11,353 nt of DNA from the NCBI GenBank assembly GCA_022601215.1, contig JAHZIZ010000022.1:1-11353 (forward strand), written 5' to 3'. The position numbers and the translations under genes were made by a program. The stretch is from Bacteroidota bacterium. GTDB taxonomy: Bacteria > Bacteroidota > Bacteroidia > Flavobacteriales > Flavobacteriaceae. Below are positions 1-7,276 of the stretch, one piece after another (within the stretch, counting starts at the first letter, position 1; each line of letters begins with the position of its first letter). A model generated the notes under the pieces. That model was not told where the DNA came from, did no database searches, and worked only from the letters and a program-made list of their open reading frames with translations.

Positions 1-152
1 AAATCGTCAATAAAGAATTTTGAGATAATTTGAAGGCTTTGTTCCGCTTCGGAATATTCAATTTTGGTCGTACTTACATAAAATTTATGTGCCACAAAAG
101 AAAAAAACAGTGGTAAAAGCATGGCCAATAAGGAGATTCTAAAAAATTTCAT
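1..152 (-). CDS. DUF6702-like exported protein, N-terminal part only
   Basis: Only the first 50 codons are in the window; the gene runs off the left edge. The start is the ATG at 152-150. The protein opens with a signal peptide (K2, then a hydrophobic core up to about residue 21). A short mature N-terminus follows, reading HKFYVSTTKIEY at residues 22-33 and then a stretch ending SLQIISKFFIDD. From memory of the family, this 'HKFYVS...EIEYN...SLQIISRIFIDD' pattern marks the DUF6702 proteins of Flavobacteriia, which are exported and of unknown function. It lies 51 bases downstream of two carboxypeptidase-regulatory-like genes on the same strand and is probably co-transcribed with them. In related genomes I recall an M1 aminopeptidase gene nearby, but that region is outside this window. 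Family assignment is fairly secure; function is unknown. Confidence 0.75.
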   Translation of the reverse strand, partial: MKFFRISLLAMLLPLFFSFVAHKFYVSTTKIEYSEAEQSLQIISKFFIDD

Positions 153-203
153 AGCAAATTATAAAGTTAATAGGACGTTTGTTATCAATCGATGTTACAA
201 ATA

Positions 204-992
204 CTATTCCTTTTTTTCATGAAGGCGCAAGGTATACTCTTTTGCTTTAGTGTCAAAAATACTAACCACCAAAGCATAATTTTCTTTTTTGAAATGCTGC
301 TGTAAATTAGAAGTTTCTAGACAAAACAACACAAAGTCATATACGCGATCCTGTGGAATTTTATAGGCCTCTTCAAAAAAACTAGGAGTATATTGAAAGA
401 TGAGTTGCGAAGCTAATACATTTTGCTTCTGCCACTTTCTTTGTAGTCTTAATTTCTTATAATAGCCACTAAGATGTTTATATAGCCCTTCAACATCCAC
501 TGAAATTGGAGTAATGACTTGTCCAACTAACTTAGGAATTTTCTCTTCTGGCTCCCCTTTAAAACCTGGAATACCCACATCATCAAAATTTATCTGATCC
601 TCCACCTTTATTTTTTTTAAATCTCGCTCCAAATCTCCTGTGAGCTGCGGACCCAAAAAAACCTCAGCCAACTCATTAACTAATGCTGTTAAGGTGATTG
701 TTATAACGCCATCGTCATGCCATTGCCTAGAAACTACAACTTGCTCTGGAACATACGTCACAGAAGAAATAAGTAAAGTATCTAACGGCTTAGCAACAAT
801 AGTAAAGTTTCCATAGGAGTCAGTTATACTATTATAACGAGATGAGGTATTTAGAATATGAATTCCTTGAACGTCCTTCAGATTGGTAATACTTCCCTTC
901 AACGTTTTTTCTTGAGCCAACGAAATAATTGGCATTAAAATAAAAAAGAGGCAAGCGGTACGACTATTGAAGTTTGGCTTTATAGGTATCAC
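204..992 (-). CDS. Exported protein with carboxypeptidase-regulatory-like domain (downstream paralog)
   Basis: This 262-residue protein has an N-terminal signal peptide: K5 and R11, a hydrophobic run at 12-25, and likely cleavage after A26. A carboxypeptidase D regulatory-like beta-sandwich spans about residues 30-112, shown by the G33-S-I opening and the D58-S-Y-G61-N-F63 turn typical of these domains. The rest (about 113-262) is a polar region rich in Lys and Glu with no motif I recognise. No beta-barrel or TonB plug follows, so it is not a SusC-type receptor. It is probably a periplasmic or cell-surface protein of unknown role. The start is a GTG at 992-990, inside the end of the upstream gene, giving a 29-base overlap that suggests translational coupling. 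The next in-frame Met (residue 20) would cut the signal peptide in half. It is a paralog of the upstream gene. Confidence 0.8.
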   Translation of the reverse strand: MIPIKPNFNSRTACLFFILMPIISLAQEKTLKGSITNLKDVQGIHILNTSSRYNSITDSYGNFTIVAKPLDTLLISSVTYVPEQVVVSRQWHDDGVITITLTALVNELAEVFLGPQLTGDLERDLKKIKVEDQINFDDVGIPGFKGEPEEKIPKLVGQVITPISVDVEGLYKHLSGYYKKLRLQRKWQKQNVLASQLIFQYTPSFFEEAYKIPQDRVYDFVLFCLETSNLQQHFKKENYALVVSIFDTKAKEYTLRLHEKKE

Positions 993-1773
993 TCAATTGT
1001 TTTAGTTGATTCAAAAGGTTTAATTCATTCTCAAGACTTAGCAGGCTGCGATCTGTAATTTGTTCTTCCACAAAATATAGAAAACCAGATACCTTCGACT
1101 CGGGAATCTTAAAATTTATAACATAAAAAGAAGTTTCATATCTATCTTTGAGCACTTCAGAGAATGTTCCTAACTCCTTATTCTTATTTTTTGGACTTTT
1201 CTTTTTCTTCGGAAATAATAAGTCAACAAACCCCAAAGGGTTAAATCCATTCTTCATTCCACCGGAATTAATAGCGGTCTCTGCCGCATTTCCATCGACC
1301 ACTGATTTATAGTCTTGATTAAAATCATAATCATACTGTAGAGCCTCATAGGACATATCAAACTGTTCTCCATCCAACGTCGTCGTCTTTATGTTTCTAA
1401 CATCTTCCGCAAGAATCCCACTTAAATCGGTAGAACGCACGATCACCTCATCAAGACTATTAACGGCCTGATCCAATCTAATTTTAAGATGTCTTGCAAG
1501 CACATCCTTTTCGGAAATCATCACTATAAAGTCTTTGAATTGTAACGCAGAAAATAAGACGTGATCATTCTCACCAATTTCGATAGTAAATTCCCCTTTC
1601 TCATTGGAAACCGTTCCCTTTTCAGATGAAATATTATAAATATTAATTCCTTCAACGCTCTCTCCTTCAGAAGCCGTTAATTCCCCAGAAACTAAAACAC
1701 GCTGAACTTCTTGCCCGTATGTGGCACAAAATGAAATAAAACAAAGGAATAAAAAAAGGTAATTATTCTTCAT
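964..1773 (-). CDS. Exported protein with carboxypeptidase-regulatory-like domain (upstream paralog)
   Basis: This 269-residue protein starts at an ATG and has a clear signal peptide (residues 1-20, likely cleavage between G20 and Q21). A carboxypeptidase-regulatory-like domain covers about 26-112: V28-S-G30 opening, S56-N-E-K-G60-E-F62 turn, then a Leu/Val-rich strand series ending in L107-D-E-V-I-V. A charged linker with a K-rich patch near residues 190-200 leads to a C-terminal region that resembles the end of the downstream paralog (a 'Y..SF....IPE..V..F..FV' pattern in both). It is the first gene of a minus-strand unit including 204-992 and probably 1-152. The promoter should lie in the 79 bases before pepE; the closest box on this strand is a TACTTTTA, one base off TAnnTTTG. 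Export is well supported; function is unknown. Confidence 0.82.
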   Translation of the reverse strand: MKNNYLFLFLCFISFCATYGQEVQRVLVSGELTASEGESVEGINIYNISSEKGTVSNEKGEFTIEIGENDHVLFSALQFKDFIVMISEKDVLARHLKIRLDQAVNSLDEVIVRSTDLSGILAEDVRNIKTTTLDGEQFDMSYEALQYDYDFNQDYKSVVDGNAAETAINSGGMKNGFNPLGFVDLLFPKKKKSPKNKNKELGTFSEVLKDRYETSFYVINFKIPESKVSGFLYFVEEQITDRSLLSLENELNLLNQLKQLSDTYKAKLQ

Positions 1774-1831
1774 ACCCTAAAAGTAGTCCTTCAATTCTTA
1801 GTAAAATCATAACATACTTCCCAAGGTTTGT

Positions 1832-1839
1832 TAAATTTG
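1832..1839 (+). promoter_or_regulatory. Predicted -7 box of the pepE promoter (TAAATTTG)
   Basis: TAAATTTG is an exact match to the Bacteroidota -7 consensus TAnnTTTG. It ends 13 bases before the pepE ATG, so the 5' leader would be very short. I do not see the usual TTG about 17-23 bases further upstream, so the -33 element is weak or absent. The region is shared with the divergent gene starting at 1773. Confidence 0.55.
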
Positions 1840-1852
1840 AAAAAAATAACTT

Positions 1853-2560
1853 ATGAAAAATCTTATCGTTGCCAGTACTTCAACAATTTACGGTAGTGGT
1901 TATCTAGAATATCTACTTCCTAGTCTTTCGATGCTATTTTCGGAAACCGATGAAATTTTATTCATACCCTATGCAAGACCCGGCGGAATTTCGCACGAAG
2001 ACTATACTCTTATTGCAGCCAAGGCTTTCTCCAAGATCGATAAAAAAGTTATTGGAATTCATACTTTTTCTAACCCTTCAGAAGCTATCAAAAATGCGAA
2101 GGGAATATTCACTGGAGGCGGCAATACCTTTGTGCTGGTTTCTCAATTGTATAAAAACGGAGTAATGGAATCGTTGCGAGAAGCAATTCACTTCGGGATT
2201 CCGTATCTCGGAACCAGTGCTGGAAGTAATATATGTGGTGTAACCATGAATACCACGAATGATATGCCTATAGTTTACCCGTCTTCCTTCAAGACACTCG
2301 GCGCGATTCCCTTTAACATCAATCCACACTATCTCGACCCATCTAAAGGTAGTACTCATATGGGTGAGACTAGAGAAACTCGAATTAAAGAATTTCATAC
2401 ACAAAATAGCATACCAGTTGTAGGCTTACGAGAAGGAAGTTGGTTGGTTGTCAAAGCTGATTCTATACAATTAAAAGGAACCCATTCTGCACGTATCTTT
2501 GAACAAGGAAAAGCGCCTTATGAACTGAAATCAGAAAGTTTATTGAACTCGCTTACTTAG
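1853..2560 (+). CDS. pepE: Dipeptidase E (peptidase family S51, Asp-specific dipeptidase)
   Basis: This 235-residue cytoplasmic serine peptidase belongs to family S51, which cleaves dipeptides with N-terminal aspartate; the Salmonella enzyme has about 229 residues. The nucleophile elbow G120-T-S122-A-G-S-N is clear. H159 (in N-P-H-Y) and E194 (in G-L-R-E-G) sit exactly two positions after the Salmonella triad Ser120/His157/Glu192. The glycine-rich G88-G-G-N91 loop and the F37-I-P-Y-A strand also match the class I glutamine-amidotransferase-like fold. There is no signal peptide. The gene is divergent from the 964-1773 gene and appears to be transcribed alone. Its last 8 bases overlap the end of the convergent acetyltransferase gene, leaving no room for a terminator between them. 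The role is probably recycling of Asp-X dipeptides. Confidence 0.95.
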   Translation: MKNLIVASTSTIYGSGYLEYLLPSLSMLFSETDEILFIPYARPGGISHEDYTLIAAKAFSKIDKKVIGIHTFSNPSEAIKNAKGIFTGGGNTFVLVSQLYKNGVMESLREAIHFGIPYLGTSAGSNICGVTMNTTNDMPIVYPSSFKTLGAIPFNINPHYLDPSKGSTHMGETRETRIKEFHTQNSIPVVGLREGSWLVVKADSIQLKGTHSARIFEQGKAPYELKSESLLNSLT

Positions 2561-2984
2561 TAATGTCTTTGACAAAATGATATCCATAAGCTGCAAATCC
2601 TTGGTTATTGTAAAATTTGTGCGAAGGGAAATTGTGCACATACGTATTTAATTCAACCCAATTACATTTTTTACTGGCAGCATGTTTATAAACAAATTCC
2701 ATCATGTCATTACCAATTCCCTGACTACGATAACTTTCATCAATGATAACATGGTCTACTTCGCAACTTTTGCCAGCATAGTGTCTCGTCTGAAACCACA
2801 TTCCACAAATTCCTATCAAGGAAGTTCCATCATAAATACCTAAACACTCATAATTTTGGGACACCATTTCTAAGGTGCGTTCCTTGAGAATCTCAACAGA
2901 AACCTTCTCGCTATTAATTTTGTATAATAAGGGAATAATCGTCAATATTTCTTGAGAAGGAATTATACTATATTGAATGGCCAT
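2553..2984 (-). CDS. GNAT family N-acetyltransferase
   Basis: This 143-residue single-domain protein has the GNAT fold order. Strands at about 46-65 (C-L-G-I-Y-D-G...I-G-I-C-G) lead into motif A: V76-D-H-V-I-I-D, then the acetyl-CoA pyrophosphate loop R86-S-Q88-G89-I90-G91 and its helix. Motif B follows near 108-130, with E111-L-N and the H122-K-F-Y-x-x-x-G-F ending typical of these enzymes. Acceptor specificity cannot be read from the sequence; small molecules and protein N-termini are both possible. It is cytoplasmic with no signal peptide. The gene is convergent with pepE (8-base overlap) and divergent from the M15 peptidase gene across a 45-base gap where I find no clean TAnnTTTG box on either strand. 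Confidence 0.9.
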   Translation of the reverse strand: MAIQYSIIPSQEILTIIPLLYKINSEKVSVEILKERTLEMVSQNYECLGIYDGTSLIGICGMWFQTRHYAGKSCEVDHVIIDESYRSQGIGNDMMEFVYKHAASKKCNWVELNTYVHNFPSHKFYNNQGFAAYGYHFVKDITK

Positions 2985-3029
2985 AGCTTATAAATTAATT
3001 GTATTTTTAATAAACCTCTAATTTAAAAA

Positions 3030-3773
3030 ATGAATCGTAAAAATTTTATAAAAACTTCACTTATTGCGGGTACAGCTGTTACTTTTTTACCAAGCTATAC
3101 TTCTATCACATGGCAAAATTCATTTAGTCGCGATCAGCTTATTGGCAAGGGAAATCTCAACATAATTGGAGAGAGTTATACGAGTACTATGCACACAGAA
3201 ACAGCTGTGGCTTTGACTAAAATGAAAGCAGCAGCACTCAAAGAAGACATAGCCATAGAAGTAGTTTCTGCGTATCGAAGTTTTCAACGGCAAAAAGAAA
3301 TTTATGAGGGAAAATACAGCCGTTTTATAGGCCAAGGTTTATCGCCTATGGAGGCGATTGAAAAAATCATTGAATATTCTACTATTCCAGGTACGTCAAG
3401 GCATCATTGGGGTACCGACCTAGATCTCATAGACAGTAATCCTAAAAGACCCGAAAGTGTACTTCAGGCTAAAAACTTTCACGGAAAAGGCCCATTCTGC
3501 AAGTTAAAAGAATGGTTAGACATCCATGCAGCTTCCTTTGGGTTTCATGAAGTTTATACGAACAATGCCCATCGTAAAGGATTTGCCTATGAACCTTGGC
3601 ACATGAGCTATGCTCCCGTTTCCATTCCGATGCTCAAAGCCTATAAAAAATTAGACGTAAAAGCCATTTTACAGGAAGAACAAATTAAAGGTAGTGAGCA
3701 TTTTACCCATGATTTTATTACTAGATATCGAAAAGAAAACATTTTGGACATCAACCCAGAATTACTTTCGTAA
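3030..3773 (+). CDS. VanY-like D-Ala-D-Ala carboxypeptidase (peptidase family M15)
   Basis: This 247-residue zinc peptidase of the VanY/M15B type trims the terminal D-alanine from peptidoglycan stem peptides. The S80-A-Y-R83-S84 substrate motif is present. The zinc-binding motif reads S-R-H125-H-W-G-T-D-L-D132-L, with H125 and D132 at the family's seven-residue spacing. The third ligand and catalytic base come from E188-P-W-H191. The N-terminus (N-R-K-N-F-I-K, then a hydrophobic stretch to about 20) resembles a twin-arginine signal with Arg-Lys in place of Arg-Arg; a Sec signal is the alternative. It therefore acts in the periplasm. The M48 peptidase gene follows 27 bases later on the same strand and may share its transcript. 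It is not a van resistance cluster, because no VanR/S/H/A/X gene is nearby. Confidence 0.9.
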   Translation: MNRKNFIKTSLIAGTAVTFLPSYTSITWQNSFSRDQLIGKGNLNIIGESYTSTMHTETAVALTKMKAAALKEDIAIEVVSAYRSFQRQKEIYEGKYSRFIGQGLSPMEAIEKIIEYSTIPGTSRHHWGTDLDLIDSNPKRPESVLQAKNFHGKGPFCKLKEWLDIHAASFGFHEVYTNNAHRKGFAYEPWHMSYAPVSIPMLKAYKKLDVKAILQEEQIKGSEHFTHDFITRYRKENILDINPELLS

Positions 3774-3800
3774 ATTTATAAGACTTAAAAATATACCATT

Positions 3801-4562
3801 ATGAGAGGAAGTTGGAAAATTAGAATCTTTATAGGGTTAGCCATTGCGGCTTTTACACTATTAAAATATTGCAATAGCAAGGAAGTAAATCCCTATACAG
3901 GAAGGGAACAAGCTATCGCCTTAGACCCTAAAGAAGAAATTGAAATGGGTTTAGCGAGTAGAGACCAAATGGCTCAGCAGCATGGTGGGTTACATCCGGA
4001 TAACGGAGCTCAGGATATGGTAGATAGAGTGGGAGAAAAATTGGTAAACAACAGCCTTGCCAAGGAATCCCCGTATCGATATGAATTCCATTTATTACTA
4101 GACGACCAAACCATTAATGCCTTTGCTTTACCAGGTGGACAGATTTTTATAACGGCTGCCTTGTACTCTAAATTAGAAAATGAAGACCAATTAGCGGGTG
4201 TCTTAGGACACGAAATTGGTCACGTCCTTGGACGTCACTCAAGCGAACGTATCGCAGAAGCTGGTTTATGGCAAGGACTTTCTCAAGCGGGATCCGTAGG
4301 AGCTGACATGGGTGGACTTATAGCTGGAATAGGACAAAACAAATTACTTACTAATGGTCGTGGAGACGAACTAGAAAGTGACGATTTGGGCATCAAATTC
4401 ATGATAGATGCTGGGTACGATCCATATCAAATGATTGGAGTTATGGAAATATTAAAAGCAGCTGCCGGCCCTAACCGAGTACCTGAGCATAAAAGTACGC
4501 ACCCCGATCCTGAAAATAGAATCGACCAAATTAAGGCTTCTATTGAAAAATACAGTAGGTAG
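3801..4562 (+). CDS. M48 family metalloprotease, small envelope type
   Basis: This 253-residue zinc metallopeptidase is of the short, BepA/Oma1-like M48 type, with a single N-terminal membrane segment (about residues 8-22). The zinc site is H137-E138-I-G-H141, with the third ligand E190 in the E-L-E-S-D194 motif. The family's T-H-P-D-P-E-N-R signature is at 233-240. The P31-Y-T-G-R-E stretch near the N-terminus is the usual 'NPxTGR' element after the export signal. C24 sits where a lipoprotein cysteine would be, but the box is L-K-Y-C, with a bulky residue at -1, so lipidation is doubtful and a simple membrane anchor may apply. Members of this group take part in envelope protein quality control. 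There are no TPR repeats, unlike BepA. Confidence 0.9.
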   Translation: MRGSWKIRIFIGLAIAAFTLLKYCNSKEVNPYTGREQAIALDPKEEIEMGLASRDQMAQQHGGLHPDNGAQDMVDRVGEKLVNNSLAKESPYRYEFHLLLDDQTINAFALPGGQIFITAALYSKLENEDQLAGVLGHEIGHVLGRHSSERIAEAGLWQGLSQAGSVGADMGGLIAGIGQNKLLTNGRGDELESDDLGIKFMIDAGYDPYQMIGVMEILKAAAGPNRVPEHKSTHPDPENRIDQIKASIEKYSR

Positions 4563-4652
4563 CCACAATCTTAGGTTTTAGCAAACCCAAAACCATGTAC
4601 ATTGTTTAAAATTTGAACGAAACACACCGTTTATTATTCCCACCTCCTTCCC

Positions 4653-4660
4653 TATCTTTG
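4653..4660 (+). promoter_or_regulatory. Predicted -7 box of the gpmI promoter (TATCTTTG)
   Basis: TATCTTTG matches the Bacteroidota -7 consensus TAnnTTTG exactly and ends only 4 bases before the gpmI ATG at 4665. Transcription normally starts several bases after this box, so the message would begin at or next to the start codon and be leaderless or nearly so. No clear TTG stands at the expected -33 distance; the nearest TTTG (4612-4615) is too far upstream. Confidence 0.6.
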
Positions 4661-4664
4661 TGGT

Positions 4665-6179
4665 ATGAATAAAAAAGTCCTTCTTCTAATTTTAGACGGT
4701 TGGGGAATCGCTAAAGATCCTTCCGTTTCAGCAATTGCTCAGGGTAACACACCGTTTATGGATAGTTTACCTCATAAATATCCCAATGCACAACTTCTAA
4801 CTCACGGCATGAACGTAGGATTACCGGAAGGTCAGATGGGAAATAGTGAAGTAGGGCATATGAATTTAGGCGCAGGACGTATTGTGTATCAGGATTTGGC
4901 AAAAATTAACCTGGCTGTACAAAATGATACACTAAAAGAAGTTACTACTCTACAGAACGCTTTTAACTACGCCAAGTCCAATAATAAGAATGTTCACTTT
5001 TTAGGATTGCTATCCAATGGAGGCGTACACTCACATATCAACCATCTAAAAGGCCTATTATCGGCTGCACACCAAGAAGGTTTAGAAAAAGTGTTTGTTC
5101 ATGCCTTTACAGACGGACGTGATGTGGACCCAAAAAGTGGAGCTGGATTTATGGAAGAATTAGAAGCTCACATGCAAGAAACCACTGGTGAGATAGCTTC
5201 CGTAATTGGTCGATACTTTGCAATGGATAGAGATAAACGCTGGGAACGAGTGCAAAAAGCTTATGACTTATTAGTTTCAGGAAAAGGAAAAGCCTCCAAC
5301 AACGCCCTAGCCAGTATTAACGAAAGTTATGAAGCCGGTATTACTGACGAATTTATTGAACCCATTGTTCTTACAGAAAATGGTCAACCTAAAGCGACTT
5401 TAAAAGAAGACGATGTCGTTATCTTTTTTAATTTCAGAACAGATCGAGGTAGAGAATTAACAGAAGTATTATCCCAAAAAGATTTTCCCGACTTCGGAAT
5501 GAAAAAATTACCGCTTCATTATGTCACTCTTACTAATTACGATGACTCTTTTGAAGGGGTTCACGTGATGTATAACAAAGAAAATATATCCGATACTTTG
5601 GGTGAAACTTTAGCCAACGCTGGCAAGACCCAAATAAGAATTGCTGAAACCGAAAAATATCCCCACGTCACCTTCTTTTTTAATGGTGGGCAAGAAACAC
5701 CATTTCAAGGCGAGAAACGCATTCTATGCCCCTCTCCTAAAGTAGCAACTTACGATCTTCAACCAGAAATGAGCGCGTACGATATTACTAAAAATATTCT
5801 CCCCGAAATTGAAGAGCAGTCGGCCGACTTTATCTGCCTCAATTTTGCGAACCCAGACATGGTAGGTCATACAGGGGTAATGGAAGCGGCAGCTAAAGCC
5901 TGCGAAGTAGTGGATGAATGCACTCAAAAAATTGTAACCAAAGCGCTAGAAAATGGATACACCACTTTAATTATTGCCGATCATGGGAATAGCGAAACCA
6001 TGCGCAATGACGATGGCTCACCTAATACAGCACACACCACGAATCCTGTACCACTCATACTTGTGGACAAAGACATTAAATTTATAAAAAATGGCGTTTT
6101 GGGAGATATTGCTCCCACCATACTTTCCCTAATAGGGATTGCCAAACCTAAGGCCATGACACAAGAATCATTAATTTAA
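4665..6179 (+). CDS. gpmI: 2,3-bisphosphoglycerate-independent phosphoglycerate mutase
   Basis: This cytoplasmic glycolytic enzyme interconverts 3- and 2-phosphoglycerate using two metal ions, typically manganese. At 504 residues it is close to the usual 510. The phosphatase-domain ligands are all present: D11 (L-D-G-W-G), the phosphorylated serine S61 in G-N-S-E-V-G-H, D398 and H402 (N-P-D-M-V-G-H), D439-H440-G-N and H457. The inserted phosphotransferase domain (about 75-310) keeps H123, the T149-D-G-R-D-V-D loop, R185 and R191 (R-Y-x-A-M-D-R-D) and F257-R-T-D-R261. K331 (A-E-T-E-K-Y) bridges the two domains. It has its own promoter box and is followed 11 bases later by a thioredoxin-like lipoprotein gene. 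Nothing in it looks damaged. Confidence 0.97.
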   Translation: MNKKVLLLILDGWGIAKDPSVSAIAQGNTPFMDSLPHKYPNAQLLTHGMNVGLPEGQMGNSEVGHMNLGAGRIVYQDLAKINLAVQNDTLKEVTTLQNAFNYAKSNNKNVHFLGLLSNGGVHSHINHLKGLLSAAHQEGLEKVFVHAFTDGRDVDPKSGAGFMEELEAHMQETTGEIASVIGRYFAMDRDKRWERVQKAYDLLVSGKGKASNNALASINESYEAGITDEFIEPIVLTENGQPKATLKEDDVVIFFNFRTDRGRELTEVLSQKDFPDFGMKKLPLHYVTLTNYDDSFEGVHVMYNKENISDTLGETLANAGKTQIRIAETEKYPHVTFFFNGGQETPFQGEKRILCPSPKVATYDLQPEMSAYDITKNILPEIEEQSADFICLNFANPDMVGHTGVMEAAAKACEVVDECTQKIVTKALENGYTTLIIADHGNSETMRNDDGSPNTAHTTNPVPLILVDKDIKFIKNGVLGDIAPTILSLIGIAKPKAMTQESLI

Positions 6180-6190
6180 ATACTCAAACA

Positions 6191-6808
6191 ATGAAATACT
6201 TATTAGTTGCTTTAGGGCTAACCACTATGGTTGCTTGTAAAAACAATGATAAAAAGATAGAAGAGGACAAGTCGGTTATTACTGAAAAAATTTCAGAATA
6301 CAATCCAGAGTTGAAAGCGGAAGATCCAGAAGGATATAATGTAATGGTTAACGATACAGTCGATGATGGAGAAATGTATCTGGGCGCGATTAATTATATC
6401 GGACTTAAACGCGACTTCGGATCGGCATGGTTCACGGAAAACTACAATGCTCACCTTCTAGACAGCACCTCCCTGCCAGAATTAAAAACACTACTCCCAG
6501 AGGCATCGATTAAAATATTTATGGGAACCTGGTGTGAGGACAGTCAGCGTGAAGTTCCAGCCCTTTTAAAAATTCTAGAGGCAACAAATATTGACTCAGA
6601 TGACGTAACATTGATTGCCATGACTCACGATAAAGATACGCCTCAAGGTTTTGAAAAGGATCTAAATATTGAATATGTACCAACGATACTATTCTATAAA
6701 GATGGCAAAGAAATAAATCGCATCGTCGAATATGCCCAAGAGAATTTGGAAAAAGATATGGTGACCATATTGAAGGGAGAGGCCTATAAACACGCCTATC
6801 AAGATTAA
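6191..6808 (+). CDS. Thioredoxin-like lipoprotein with a single-cysteine W-C-E-D-S site
   Basis: This 205-residue protein starts with a lipoprotein signal ending in V14-A-C16, so it is probably anchored to a membrane on the periplasmic side. A thioredoxin fold spans about 75-197. The active-site position reads G112-T-W114-C115-E-D-S118, followed by the Q-R-E-V-P helix start. The cis-proline is P164 in Y-V-P-T. The second redox cysteine of the classical C-x-x-C is Ser118, and the only other cysteine is the lipid-attachment C16, so it cannot form the usual internal disulfide. Related flavobacterial proteins, as I recall them, carry similar W-C-x-D-S sites, so this is likely a family trait rather than damage. 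It lies 11 bases after gpmI and is probably co-transcribed, although I see no functional link. Substrate is unknown. Confidence 0.85.
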   Translation: MKYLLVALGLTTMVACKNNDKKIEEDKSVITEKISEYNPELKAEDPEGYNVMVNDTVDDGEMYLGAINYIGLKRDFGSAWFTENYNAHLLDSTSLPELKTLLPEASIKIFMGTWCEDSQREVPALLKILEATNIDSDDVTLIAMTHDKDTPQGFEKDLNIEYVPTILFYKDGKEINRIVEYAQENLEKDMVTILKGEAYKHAYQD

Positions 6809-6818
6809 GTTAATATCG

Positions 6819-6848
6819 TTGATGACGTTATATTTCTTTGTAATTTTG
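6819..6848 (+). promoter_or_regulatory. Predicted Bacteroidota promoter for the HAD-map-methyltransferase unit
   Basis: A TTG at 6819-6821 and TAATTTTG at 6841-6848 are separated by 19 bases, matching the flavobacterial TTG-N(17-23)-TAnnTTTG promoter. It lies in the 60-base gap after the thioredoxin-like gene and ends 20 bases before the ATG at 6869. It is the best-formed promoter in the window and separates this unit from gpmI. Confidence 0.7.
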
Positions 6849-6868
6849 TGAATTCAATGTAATCCCCT

Positions 6869-7273
6869 ATGATCAAAGAAACATTAACCATAGCTGTCGA
6901 TTTTGACGGCACCATTGTAGAAGACGAGTATCCCAGCATAGGGAAGCCTCAACTTTTTGCGTTCGACACCATGAAGAAATTGCAAGATCAAGGTCATCGT
7001 CTAATTTTATGGACTTATCGACATGGCAGAGCCTTGGATGCAGCTGTAGCATTTTGCGAAGAAAATGGTATTACTTTTTATGCCGTAAATAAAAGTTTTC
7101 CTGAAGAAAATTTCGATGAAAAATACAGTCGAAAAGTTAATGCCGATCTCTTTATAGATGATCGTAATTTTGGCGGAATGGTTAGTTGGGGAGAAATTTA
7201 CCAAAGTATAATTGGTGAAGCAGGATCACAACCGCTTCAGAAAAAAAAGAAAAAAGGCTGGTTTGGCTTTTAA
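6869..7273 (+). CDS. BT0820-like HAD-type phosphatase
   Basis: This small (134-residue) cytoplasmic HAD-superfamily protein has no cap domain. Motif I is D11-F-D13-G-T, with nucleophile D11 and acid/base D13. Motif II is T49 in L-I-L-W-T-Y-R. A lysine of the 85-89 region (E-K-Y-S-R-K) is the likely motif III residue, and motif IV is I96-D97-D98-R. This pattern and length match the BT0820 family of Bacteroidota, named after a Bacteroides protein; the physiological substrate is not known to me. The core ends near residue 115. After it comes an unusual tail with five consecutive lysines and then G-W-F-G-F. The underlying DNA contains an A-AAA-AAG run. map starts 3 bases after the stop codon, so the two are surely co-transcribed. 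Confidence 0.87.
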   Translation: MIKETLTIAVDFDGTIVEDEYPSIGKPQLFAFDTMKKLQDQGHRLILWTYRHGRALDAAVAFCEENGITFYAVNKSFPEENFDEKYSRKVNADLFIDDRNFGGMVSWGEIYQSIIGEAGSQPLQKKKKKGWFGF

Positions 7274-7276
7274 GAT

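Noticed and set aside
2078..2404. A 108-codon open frame on the minus strand inside pepE.
   Set aside because: It is wholly antisense to a well-conserved gene, has no family resemblance, and its residue pattern is what the opposite strand of pepE would give.
3030..3773. A vancomycin-resistance gene.
   Set aside because: It is VanY-like by fold only; the host is Gram-negative and there are no other van genes. Routine peptidoglycan trimming is more likely.
4574..4594. A hairpin GGTTTT / AAAACC after the M48 gene as a terminator.
   Set aside because: The stem is only 6 pairs and AT-rich, the loop is 9 bases, and no T-run follows.
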